Program-made: the position numbers and the translations under genes
Assembly: GCA_018221005.1 (NCBI GenBank)
Contig: JAAOXW010000008.1
Location: 1 to 21,345, forward strand
Length of the DNA stretch: 21,345 nucleotides
Direction: 5' to 3'
Source of the DNA: Candidatus Altarchaeota archaeon
GTDB lineage: Archaea; SpSt-1190
Shown: in pieces, positions 1 to 5,617 of the stretch
How positions within the stretch are numbered: position 1 is the stretch's first letter
Layout of the letters: each line of letters starts with the position of its first letter
The notes under the pieces: generated by a model
What the model saw: the letters and a program-made list of their open reading frames with translations, nothing else
Databases searched by the model: none
What the model was told of the DNA's origin: nothing

Positions 1-2
1 AA

Positions 3-75
3 GCCCCATAGTGTAGTCTGGTCCAGCATACGAGACTCTGAATCTCGTGACCCCGGTTCGAATCCGGGTGGGGCT
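3..75 (+). tRNA. tRNA-Gln (anticodon CTG)
   Basis: A complete cloverleaf can be folded. The acceptor stem is GCCCCAT at 3-9 with GTGGGGC at 68-74. The anticodon stem CGAGA/TCTCG encloses the loop CTCTGAA, giving anticodon CTG, which reads glutamine CAG codons. The T arm is CCCGG-TTCGAAT-CCGGG. CCA is not encoded. Only two bases precede it in the window, so its promoter cannot be seen. An ATG begins two bases after the discriminator base (77). Confidence 0.95.
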
Positions 76-76
76 A

Positions 77-346
77 ATGAAAATTGAAACGTGGATATGG
101 TTATTTGCAATTTTAGCGATAATACTTTCGTGGTTAGGATTATCCACTTGGATTCCTGCACTCGGATTATTTTTTCAAAAGCGTATAATTGAATCCATAA
201 CCTCAATTGCAGCAGGTTCAATTGTTGAGGCGTTAGGGATGGAGTTTCTTAAAAAAATTAGTTTAAATGTTAAGCTTGGACACTTAACGTTTTCAATAAC
301 TGTTTTTGCTTTAGCAGTAATAGTAACAGAGTGGTTAATATGGTAA
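77..346 (+). CDS. small hydrophobic membrane protein, unrecognised
   Basis: This is an 89-residue protein of no family I recognise. It has a strongly hydrophobic N-terminal segment (about residues 5-24) and another at the C-terminus (about 68-88), with an amphipathic middle, so it probably spans the membrane two or three times. The ATG at 77 is chosen because an earlier in-frame start at 47 lies inside tRNA-Gln. There is no room for a Shine-Dalgarno site or a separate promoter, so if expressed it is probably made from the tRNA transcript after 3' cleavage, nearly leaderless. It is A+T-rich and lies between the intact tRNA and a degenerate copy of the tRNA 3' end, which suggests inserted DNA. 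It could also be a non-coding open stretch. Confidence 0.5.
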   Translation: MKIETWIWLFAILAIILSWLGLSTWIPALGLFFQKRIIESITSIAAGSIVEALGMEFLKKISLNVKLGHLTFSITVFALAVIVTEWLIW

Positions 347-356
347 GGAGGGAGGT

Positions 357-398
357 ATCGGAACCGTAGGTTCTGATTTCGGGTCCCAGGTGGGGCTA
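357..398 (+). repeat. hairpin plus degenerate copy of the tRNA-Gln 3' end
   Basis: Positions 357-377 form a 9-bp hairpin (ATCGGAACC, loop GTA, GGTTCTGAT, one G-T wobble). From 369 the sequence resembles the 3' part of tRNA-Gln: GGTTCTGATTTCGGG against GGTTCGAATCCGGG, then after 7 extra bases the exact 10-mer GGTGGGGCTA (389-398), which is the tRNA end at 67-76. This looks like a decayed partial duplication, as left by an integration event at a tRNA 3' end. The exact match is short, so coincidence is possible. Confidence 0.45.
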
Positions 399-412
399 TT
401 GTCTAAGGAGAG

Positions 413-422
413 CTATTAAAAA
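413..422 (+). promoter_or_regulatory. TATA box for the ZIP transporter gene
   Basis: CTATTAAAAA is centred about 26 bases before the GTG at 443. At normal archaeal spacing transcription would begin close to the start codon. This is inferred from sequence only. Confidence 0.5.
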
Positions 423-442
423 CGCCAAAGAGGAGAACTGAA

Positions 443-1255
443 GTGGAAGCAAGTACTCTCCTCTTTGCATTTTCATTGACACTGCTTGCGGGTTTGTCAA
501 CAGGAATTGGTGGCCTCCTCGCGTTCTTTACAAAGAAGACTAATACAAAATTCCTTTCATTAGCACTGGGCTTCTCTGCAGGGGTGATGATTTACGTTTC
601 ATTTGTAGATATATTCCCATTGGCAAACAAAGCCTTAGTTGAGGGCTTGGGATTGATACCGGGATCTTGGGCAACAGTTGCCGCATTCTTTGCTGGAATG
701 ATTCTCATCGCAGTGATTGACAAAATAATTCCGGAATTTGAAAATGTCCACGAAGTTCGTCGAGTTGAGGAAATGGAAGATGAGAAAGAAGCAGCCAAGT
801 TCAGAAAATTACATAGGCTTGGTTTGTTCACCGCAATCTCCATTGCAATTCATAATTTCCCCGAGGGCTTGGCTACTTTTGTGAGTGCAATAATTGCTCC
901 AAAACATGGGATTGCCATTGCCTTCGCAGTTGCCATACACAACATACCCGAGGGAATCGCGGTTGCAATTCCAATATACTATGCAACAAGAAGTAGGAAG
1001 AAAGCTTTATTTTACTCATTTGTGGCAGGTCTCGCAGAACCGCTTGGAGCTTTAGTCGGTTTCATGTTTCTCTCATCCATTCTCAATGGGGTTGCAATAG
1101 GTGCACTCTTCGCAGCGGTGGCAGGAATTATGGTGTTCATTTCACTTGATGAACTGTTGCCGACAGCCATGGAATATGGAGAAAGTCACCTTGTCATATA
1201 TGGCCTAATGGCAGGTATGATGACCATGGCAGTTAGTTTGCTGCTCTTCCTATAA
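443..1255 (+). CDS. ZIP family divalent metal (zinc) transporter, ZupT-like
   Basis: A polytopic inner-membrane transporter that probably imports zinc or related divalent metals. The 270-residue protein has about eight membrane segments and the two ZIP signature helices: HNFPEG at 137-142 and HNIPEG at 166-171, whose His, Asn and Glu form the binuclear metal site. A third conserved stretch, GLAEPLGA, follows near 195. The loop around residues 100-128 is charged but not His-rich, unlike many eukaryotic ZIPs. Start is GTG at 443. AGGAG lies at 431-435, but it is also one arm of an 11-bp inverted repeat with 457-467, and the TATA position suggests a start of transcription near the GTG. Which metal it carries cannot be told from sequence. 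Confidence 0.93.
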   Translation: MEASTLLFAFSLTLLAGLSTGIGGLLAFFTKKTNTKFLSLALGFSAGVMIYVSFVDIFPLANKALVEGLGLIPGSWATVAAFFAGMILIAVIDKIIPEFENVHEVRRVEEMEDEKEAAKFRKLHRLGLFTAISIAIHNFPEGLATFVSAIIAPKHGIAIAFAVAIHNIPEGIAVAIPIYYATRSRKKALFYSFVAGLAEPLGALVGFMFLSSILNGVAIGALFAAVAGIMVFISLDELLPTAMEYGESHLVIYGLMAGMMTMAVSLLLFL

Positions 1256-1263
1256 TTGATTCT

Positions 1264-1289
1264 ATTTTTGGTCAAGGTGCCCCGAAGGG
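1264..1289 (-). repeat. tRNA/CDS junction element, copy 1
   Basis: A 26-base sequence repeated exactly at 1299-1324. Read on the plus strand it is a T5 run, then GGTCAAGGTG, then CCCCGAAGGG. Read in the direction of tRNA-Leu it is CCC-TTCG-GGG, then CACCTTGACCAAAAAT. It lies 8 bases after the ZIP stop codon, with its T run facing that gene, so it may end ZIP transcription. Related copies lie beside tRNA-Glu and tRNA-Ser(GCT). Confidence 0.75.
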
Positions 1290-1298
1290 AAAAACTAC

Positions 1299-1324
1299 AT
1301 TTTTGGTCAAGGTGCCCCGAAGGG
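1299..1324 (-). repeat. tRNA/CDS junction element, copy 2
   Basis: Exact copy of 1264-1289, four bases beyond the 3' end of tRNA-Leu in the tRNA direction. Together with the next bases (to 1327) it forms TGCCC-TTCG-GGGCA, a 5-bp hairpin with a UUCG tetraloop in the tRNA sense, followed by CCTTGACCAAAAA. Confidence 0.75.
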
Positions 1325-1328
1325 CATT

Positions 1329-1411
1329 TGCGGGGGGCAGGATTTGAACCTGCGAACCCACTTGGGACAGGGACCTAAACCCTGCACGTTTGGCCACTCC
1401 GTCACCCCCGC
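1329..1411 (-). tRNA. tRNA-Leu (anticodon TAG)
   Basis: A class II tRNA on the minus strand. The acceptor GCGGGGG (1405-1411) pairs with CCCCCGC (1330-1336), with A as discriminator. The anticodon stem CAGGG/CCCTG encloses TTTAGGT, giving TAG for CTA codons. A long variable arm (CCC-AAG-TGGG) and a normal T arm (GCAGG-TTCAAAT-CCTGC) are present. It converges with the ZIP gene. A TATA-like TTTTAAGTC lies on the minus strand near 1437-1446. Confidence 0.95.
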
Positions 1412-1466
1412 GACAAGACTACTCCGGAACTATAGACTTAAAATATTATGTTCCAGTCCACATATG

Positions 1467-1475
1467 GATAAATAG
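1467..1475 (+). promoter_or_regulatory. TATA box for the dCMP deaminase gene
   Basis: GATAAATAG is centred about 25 bases before the ATG at 1496, the spacing expected for a leaderless archaeal transcript. No Shine-Dalgarno sequence precedes the ATG. Confidence 0.5.
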
Positions 1476-1495
1476 CATCTTAGCTTGAAGTGCTA

Positions 1496-1987
1496 ATGGT
1501 TGTCAAACGCCCACAAAAAAATGTCTATTACTTAGAAATCGCAAAAGCAATCGCACAGAGGAGTCCCTGCTCGCGACGTCAATTTGGAGCAATCATTGTA
1601 GTGAATGATGCCATCGTCAGTACGGGATATAATGGTCCTGCTCGCGGTGTAGATAATTGTGATTTGGGATGTTTGAAGGATAAGAAAAAGGTGGAGGAGT
1701 TTACAGGATATGAGTGGTGTCCTGCTGTGCATGCGGAAGAGAATGCAATCATAAATGCAGCACGAAATGGAAGTGTTGTGAATGAGGGCATCTTGTACAT
1801 TCTTGGACAAAGAGCTGACGGGACAGTGACAGAGTCACACCCATGTAAGAGATGTGCACGGGTTGTTGTAAATGCGGGCATAGAGCGCGTGGTTACTATG
1901 AATTCCTTGGGCGAAATTATCAGCTTCAGGCCACAAGATTTTGTTCATACGGATAATGAGTGGTACAGGGAAAATATGAAAAAGTAA
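1496..1987 (+). CDS. deoxycytidylate (dCMP) deaminase family protein
   Basis: A zinc-dependent cytidine/deoxycytidylate deaminase of the ComEB/dCMP deaminase type, which converts dCMP to dUMP in thymidylate synthesis. In the 163-residue protein the zinc ligand and proton-shuttle motif HAE is at 79-81 (within HAEENAI), and the PCKRC motif supplies Cys117 and Cys120. The upstream Cys-rich stretch CDLGC is typical of the dCMP deaminase branch, and SPCSRRQFGA near the N-terminus matches the conserved phosphate-binding region. Start chosen at ATG 1496; an in-frame GTG two codons earlier (1490) is possible, but the TATA position favours 1496. A nucleoside-level or tRNA-editing deaminase is less likely given the motif set and length. 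Confidence 0.92.
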   Translation: MVVKRPQKNVYYLEIAKAIAQRSPCSRRQFGAIIVVNDAIVSTGYNGPARGVDNCDLGCLKDKKKVEEFTGYEWCPAVHAEENAIINAARNGSVVNEGILYILGQRADGTVTESHPCKRCARVVVNAGIERVVTMNSLGEIISFRPQDFVHTDNEWYRENMKK

Positions 1988-1995
1988 AACTTGCG

Positions 1996-2028
1996 TACTG
2001 GTGAGCGTAGCGAACCAGTATATTTTTT
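1996..2028 (+). terminator. hairpin with conserved loop followed by T-run
   Basis: Stem TACTGGT (1996-2002) pairs with ACCAGTA (2014-2020) around the loop GAGCGTAGCGA. It is followed by TATTTTTTG, a T6 run at 2023-2028. It begins 8 bases after the dCMP deaminase stop codon and probably ends that transcript. A second hairpin of the same design with a near-identical loop lies at 12443-12470. Confidence 0.55.
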
Positions 2029-2053
2029 GATCAAACCCCCTTCGGGGGGTTTG
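2023..2053 (-). repeat. tRNA/CDS junction element, diverged copy beside tRNA-Glu
   Basis: In the tRNA direction this is a 9-bp hairpin starting at the last acceptor base (CAAACCCCC, loop CGAA, GGGGGTTTG; 2032-2053) followed by ATCAAAAAA. This is the same arrangement (G/C hairpin, then GAYCAAAAA) as the elements beside tRNA-Leu and tRNA-Ser(GCT), though the stem sequence differs. The T6 run on the plus strand faces the convergent deaminase gene. Confidence 0.5.
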
Positions 2054-2126
2054 CCCCTACCGGGATTTGAACCCGGGTCACTGGCTTGAAAGGCCAGCAT
2101 CCTTGGCCGAACTAGACGATAGGGGC
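2052..2126 (-). tRNA. tRNA-Glu (anticodon TTC)
   Basis: Minus-strand cloverleaf: acceptor GCCCCTA with TAGGGGC, anticodon stem CTGGC/GCCAG with loop CTTTCAA giving TTC (GAA codons), and T arm CCGGG-TTCAAAT-CCCGG. CCA is not encoded. It starts 20 bases after the S17e stop codon on the same strand, so the two are probably co-transcribed. Confidence 0.95.
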
Positions 2127-2146
2127 ACAACTGGGTCGTGAGAAAA

Positions 2147-2344
2147 TCACTTTTTCAGATTCTGACGCTTTGCCATTCTTGTAGCTGTGCCTGCAATCAT
2201 ATTGCGAACCCTCTTGGACGGAACCTCAAGGAATTCTGAAACTGCTATTTTACTCTTATCGAAACCCTTACTAAACCTCTTAAGGTGGTTTTTGACCAAT
2301 TTCTTCGCAGCTTTCTTGACAAGCTTCGGTCTCACTTTTCCCAT
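2147..2344 (-). CDS. rps17e: 30S ribosomal protein S17e
   Basis: A small-subunit ribosomal protein present in archaea and eukaryotes and absent from bacteria. The 65-residue sequence begins MGKVRPKLVKKAAKKLV and contains the diagnostic PSKRVRNMIAGTATRMAKR block near residues 41-59. It is highly basic, and its length matches archaeal S17e. The ATG at 2344 is chosen because the family starts MGxVR; a longer frame to 2422 adds unrelated sequence. A TATA-like TTTTTAATA (minus strand, 2366-2374) is centred about 26 bases upstream, suggesting a leaderless message. It is followed by tRNA-Glu and diverges from a winged-helix gene. Confidence 0.93.
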   Translation of the reverse strand: MGKVRPKLVKKAAKKLVKNHLKRFSKGFDKSKIAVSEFLEVPSKRVRNMIAGTATRMAKRQNLKK

Positions 2345-2406
2345 GAATACAGATGGTGAATTGTGTATTAAAAAGCTTGCCACCCCCCACGAGCTCGGGT
2401 GCAAAT

Positions 2407-2435
2407 AAAGCTTATAAATCACTCAAATAAGCTTT
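2407..2435. promoter_or_regulatory. TATA box inside an inverted repeat, candidate operator
   Basis: AAAGCTTA (2407-2414) and TAAGCTTT (2428-2435) form a perfect 8-bp inverted repeat with centres 21 bp apart, two DNA turns. The TATA-like TTATAAAT (2412-2419) overlaps the left arm. A third AAAGCTT (2372-2378) overlaps the TATA region of the divergent S17e gene. The adjacent gene encodes a small winged-helix protein, so autoregulation is a reasonable inference. Confidence 0.45.
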
Positions 2436-2451
2436 GTTCAGGTTGATAAAA

Positions 2452-2673
2452 ATGGTTTCATTAGGACCTTTTGCAAGGAAAGTTTACGACGCCATGATAG
2501 CTCTTGGCGCTACCTCGGAGAATGGCATAAAGAGTGCCGATCAAATTATGGAAAAGGCCAAGCTCGGCAAGGGTCAAATAAATTTGGGGTTACAAGAACT
2601 GTTGAAAAATAAAGTAGTTGGCCGTATAGCACGCTCTAAGAGGGCAGGATACTATATATGCCAGCAGATATAG
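2452..2673 (+). CDS. small winged-helix DNA-binding protein
   Basis: A 73-residue basic protein with the pattern of a winged helix-turn-helix domain. Helix 1 is about residues 6-18, the helix-turn-helix spans roughly 28-55 (SADQIMEKAKLGKGQINLGL, then a leucine-rich helix), and a beta-wing follows (KVVGRIARSKRAGYYIC). No ligand domain is present, so it is probably a minimal transcription factor or chromatin-associated protein. Start at ATG 2452 is supported by AGGTTGAT just upstream; the in-frame TTG at 2434 lies within the promoter region. It is followed after 7 bases by the membrane protein gene and is likely in one operon with it. Its target is unknown; see the inverted repeat at 2407-2435. 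Confidence 0.7.
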   Translation: MVSLGPFARKVYDAMIALGATSENGIKSADQIMEKAKLGKGQINLGLQELLKNKVVGRIARSKRAGYYICQQI

Positions 2674-2680
2674 TGGTGAT

Positions 2681-4012
2681 ATGGAAAAATCCCGAATCTC
2701 GACTTTGGTATTGACCTTCTTTCTATTCGCGACCATTGGTTATGCTGCAGACCTTGATGTGATTTTAAGTGACACTTCGCTGTCTTTTGATTATGGTGAA
2801 GCAGTCAATGCACATCTGAACATAACCAATAATGATGGCAATAGAGTGGAACTTTTGGTCGATGCAGAGGGGATTCCAACATGGTTAAACATATTCCCAA
2901 GTAGCATTCAGCTAAATCCTGGTGCAACTGAAACGGTGTGGTTAAGGTTCAGTCCAAGTATGCCACTCACCAAGTACCTATACTTGATTGACGTAAGTGC
3001 CAAGGAGGGCGGAGTTTGGGTTAGTCAATGGAAAAATAATGTTGTGGTCACAGTTACAGGAGACGGACCTGCGGCAGTAACTCCAAGTAATCGCTTCATT
3101 GGAATTGAAACTTTGGAAGAAATAATGCCGGGAACTACCCTACAAATTAATATTGAAGTTAAACCAGCAGTTGTGCCTTCAACACTAGACCTCATCATAC
3201 TCATGGGAGACAAAGTAGCACAAACAGTATCAACGGAACTCGAAGCTACAACCGTGACGGTAGAGATGGAAATTCCAAAAACATTGGCCCCAGGGGAATA
3301 TACTCTGAAGGCCTCACTAGTTGGAAAAGGAATTATTAACTCGACCAAAATAACTATTCTAGAAAATGCCCAAGCAAGCAGCGACATAAAGAAAGAAAGT
3401 AAGTTTTTAGGGAGTAAAACTTTCGTATATGTAATCAACACAGGAAATGTGGACAAGATTGCACGCTACTATCTACAATTACCCATCTATCAAAAACTAA
3501 TTTTCAGTGCAGACCCGGAACCCGAAGTTCTCACGGTTGATGGCGTGCCCATGATGAGCTGGGCATATAGAGTTGCACCTGGAGAAAGTCAACTAGTTGT
3601 CAGCTATTCGATTGATTATACACCATACGGCCTCTTAGTGCTTCTAATTGTGCTGGCAGGTGTCTTGATTCTCCAAAAGCCAGAACCCATAAGCACTATT
3701 AAAAAAATTGAAGAAACACGGGAAGTGGATGGCAAGACTGTAATAAAAGTTTTAATCAAAATTGTGAACAGGTCAGACAAGTCCGCTGAAGATGTGATGG
3801 TTGAAGATGTTGTACCGGGTATAGCGGTTCCTTCAAAATTCCAAGTCATAAAACCAAAGGCCAAAAAAACCAAGGCAGGTTTTGTTCTCACTTGGAACTT
3901 GGGAAGAATGGAGCCTTATGAAGAAAGGCTCTTTGGATATGAGATGATTCTCGGCTTTGGTTTAATAGGCGAGTTGAAACTTCCACAACCAAAGGTTAGT
4001 GCCAAACTCTAA
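2681..4012 (+). CDS. exported, membrane-anchored Ig-like/NEW3-type protein
   Basis: The 443-residue protein has an N-terminal signal peptide (about 1-22, ending near GYA-ADLD). Two extracellular beta-sandwich regions follow: residues about 23-125, with the LNPGATETVWLRFSPS pattern of NEW3/CARDB-like Ig-fold domains, and about 130-310. A membrane segment lies at about 313-332 (LLVLLIVLAGVLIL). The C-terminal part of about 110 residues on the other side of the membrane again looks Ig-like (IVNRSDKSAEDVMVEDVVPG, with LTWNLGRMEPYEERLFGYE). Such proteins are common in archaeal envelopes, but the function is not known. Start ATG 2681 directly follows GGTGAT. The stop overlaps the convergent kinase gene by 4 bases. 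Confidence 0.75.
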   Translation: MEKSRISTLVLTFFLFATIGYAADLDVILSDTSLSFDYGEAVNAHLNITNNDGNRVELLVDAEGIPTWLNIFPSSIQLNPGATETVWLRFSPSMPLTKYLYLIDVSAKEGGVWVSQWKNNVVVTVTGDGPAAVTPSNRFIGIETLEEIMPGTTLQINIEVKPAVVPSTLDLIILMGDKVAQTVSTELEATTVTVEMEIPKTLAPGEYTLKASLVGKGIINSTKITILENAQASSDIKKESKFLGSKTFVYVINTGNVDKIARYYLQLPIYQKLIFSADPEPEVLTVDGVPMMSWAYRVAPGESQLVVSYSIDYTPYGLLVLLIVLAGVLILQKPEPISTIKKIEETREVDGKTVIKVLIKIVNRSDKSAEDVMVEDVVPGIAVPSKFQVIKPKAKKTKAGFVLTWNLGRMEPYEERLFGYEMILGFGLIGELKLPQPKVSAKL

Positions 4013-4560
4013 GTTGCCTTGCGGATAAAGGACACGATGGGGGCTAATTGGTATGTTTTCTTATATGGCTTCCCAAGCTTTCTTATGCCAGGAAAGTGAA
4101 GGTTGAGAAATTGTAGAAACTGTGTTACATTCGACGGAGCTTTTCTTAATTTAGACCTTTCAAAATCAATGAGCCGTATCCCTTTTTGAGTTAGTATGAA
4201 ATGCCGGTTGGGGCGGTGACACTCCTCCTTCTGAACACCCATCATATCAAGAGTGTGTAGGGCTTCAACAAAGTCAACGGCGTGTTGCTTGAAAATTTCT
4301 GCAGACATTTCTCTCACAGGAGTTCCTTTGATTCGCTCCATTACTACAAATCTTCCCACTTTCAAATATGGTCTTGGTGCAATGCCCTTTTTTTGAAGGA
4401 GACGTAAGAAATACCACTCCTTCTTGGTGTTGAGTTTCATATTGGGTTTAAAAATTTTTATTGCAAAGGGGCCAAGCAATAAAACTTGGGAATGCTTACC
4501 ACGTAACACAATAAAAGTGAAGGGGTGAGGCTTTATTGTTAATGGTGTGTTACTCTGCAC
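4009..4560 (-). CDS. predicted Ser/Thr protein kinase, COG2112-like
   Basis: A short protein kinase-like protein (183 residues from this start). Visible elements are the ATP-binding lysine in FAIKIFK, a glutamate in the following helix (KKEWYFLRLL), a hinge-like VVMERIKGTP, an H-R-P-N-R-H segment where typical kinases have HRDxKxxN, and LIDFERSK where they have DFG. The DFER form is characteristic of the archaeal COG2112 group. The start is uncertain: GTG 4560 is chosen to avoid overlap with the divergent HIT gene, but ATG 4605 or 4629 would add 15 or 23 residues. No convincing TATA box fits any of them. Substrates are unknown, and whether it is an active kinase cannot be judged. Confidence 0.75.
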   Translation of the reverse strand: MQSNTPLTIKPHPFTFIVLRGKHSQVLLLGPFAIKIFKPNMKLNTKKEWYFLRLLQKKGIAPRPYLKVGRFVVMERIKGTPVREMSAEIFKQHAVDFVEALHTLDMMGVQKEECHRPNRHFILTQKGIRLIDFERSKLRKAPSNVTQFLQFLNLHFPGIRKLGKPYKKTYQLAPIVSFIRKAT

Positions 4561-4603
4561 TCGAACGACATCAAGCTTAACTATTGACCAACCGAAGAAG
4601 CAC

Positions 4604-5008
4604 ATGGTGAAGGGATGCATCTTCTGCAAAATTGTGGAGGGGAAGGAAAAAGCCTGGAAGGTTTATGAGGATGACGCCTGTATTGCATTCCTAGATGCGT
4701 TTCCCGTGACAGAGGGACACGCACTAATTATTACCAAGCATCACATCACGGATGTTTTCGACTTGGAGGAGAAGGAATTTATGCACTTATTTGAAGTTGC
4801 ACGTAAACTCGCATTAAAAATGAAAGTTAAATTTGGTGCTGAGTTTGCAAATATTATCACTGCACCGGGGGTAATAAAACATGCCTTCATTCACGTGGTA
4901 CCTCGCTACGATTATGATTTAATGGGTCCCGTTCCAGATATGGAAAATAAAAGAAAGATTGACAACGATGAGATGGGGGCGCTTGTCAAAAAGTTGGGGG
5001 ATGTTTGA
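4604..5008 (+). CDS. HIT family protein lacking the central catalytic histidine
   Basis: A histidine-triad (HIT) nucleotide-binding protein of 134 residues. It has the family's N-terminal CIFCKI signature (from residue 5), the TEGHALIITKHH strand near residue 45 and a C-terminal HVVPR. The triad normally reads H-x-H-x-H with the middle histidine as nucleophile; here it is His93-Ala-Phe95-Ile-His97, so Phe replaces the nucleophile, and the usual Gly-Gln before the triad is also absent. It may bind nucleotides without hydrolysing them. ATG 4604 is chosen because the CIFCKI motif follows at once; AAGCTTAA near 4574-4580 may serve as TATA box. It probably heads an operon with the next two genes. 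Confidence 0.85.
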   Translation: MVKGCIFCKIVEGKEKAWKVYEDDACIAFLDAFPVTEGHALIITKHHITDVFDLEEKEFMHLFEVARKLALKMKVKFGAEFANIITAPGVIKHAFIHVVPRYDYDLMGPVPDMENKRKIDNDEMGALVKKLGDV

Positions 5009-5010
5009 AA

Positions 5011-5568
5011 ATGTTAAAAGAAAAACTCAAAGGTAGATTAGTAAAAACCATAATATCCCCAAGTGAAGCTCTGAAAAATTCGGGGGTCCAAGGAGCAATA
5101 TTAAGTATGGATGCCTCTTGGTACAGGACAATGGATGGTGACAAGGAATTGGTTGAACTCGCCAGTTTTGCATTTTTAGTCTCCCGGGGGGGAGACCCAT
5201 TACAGGTTGAAGTTGAATTTGAAAAGGGGGAATTTAAAACTAAGCAACAGGACTTGTCAAAGGAGTTGGGCCCCGTCAAGGAAGAGGAAGGTTTCTTGAA
5301 TCAGGTGAAGTTGGTAAATGATGCTGCCATTATAGAAAAATTAGAGAAGAATGCACGTGTGAAAACGGTCATGCGAAAGGCCAAGCACTTGAGAGTCGCT
5401 TCGATGAGCTTCGTACTTTTTGATGAGGTTTATGAAGCCCCAGTGTGGCAGGTGGTGCTTAAGAATGGCGATCTGACTAAATACTTCAAAACTGAAAAAC
5501 CAATGACTGCTGAAGTTACCCTAGAAGCTGTGAGAGGTAATGTGTTGAGTTTTCGACAAGTTATTTAA
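5011..5568 (+). CDS. uncharacterised protein with PepSY-like C-terminus
   Basis: A 185-residue soluble protein without signal peptide or membrane segments. I do not recognise it with confidence. The C-terminal part, AKHLRVASMSFVLFDEVYE then APVWQVVLKNG and AVRGNVLSFR, resembles the PepSY/cystatin-like pattern (x-P-x-W-x-V, a turn, then G-x-V-L). The N-terminal half is charged and of unknown fold. Start ATG 5011 is two bases after the HIT stop codon, preceded by a G-rich GGGGGATG, so it is translationally coupled to the HIT gene and upstream of the proteasome gene. Confidence 0.6.
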   Translation: MLKEKLKGRLVKTIISPSEALKNSGVQGAILSMDASWYRTMDGDKELVELASFAFLVSRGGDPLQVEVEFEKGEFKTKQQDLSKELGPVKEEEGFLNQVKLVNDAAIIEKLEKNARVKTVMRKAKHLRVASMSFVLFDEVYEAPVWQVVLKNGDLTKYFKTEKPMTAEVTLEAVRGNVLSFRQVI

Positions 5569-5617
5569 AGTCTGAATGGAAGTTGATACAACTGGGACAA
5601 AAGATTCTGGTGAGCGT

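Noticed and set aside
357..398. Half of a split tRNA gene
   Set aside because: The tRNA-like part is short, carries a 7-base insertion in the T/acceptor region, and the intact tRNA-Gln lies just upstream; a decayed duplication explains it better.
1264..1324. Two exact direct repeats as a CRISPR remnant
   Set aside because: Only two units separated by 9 bases, no spacers of CRISPR length, no cas genes, and related elements occur singly beside other tRNA genes.
2187..2408. 73-codon open frame on the plus strand
   Set aside because: Antisense to S17e, whose identity is clear.
3025..3456. 143-codon open frame on the minus strand
   Set aside because: Lies wholly within the Ig-like membrane protein gene, which has a signal peptide, domain structure and a ribosome binding site.
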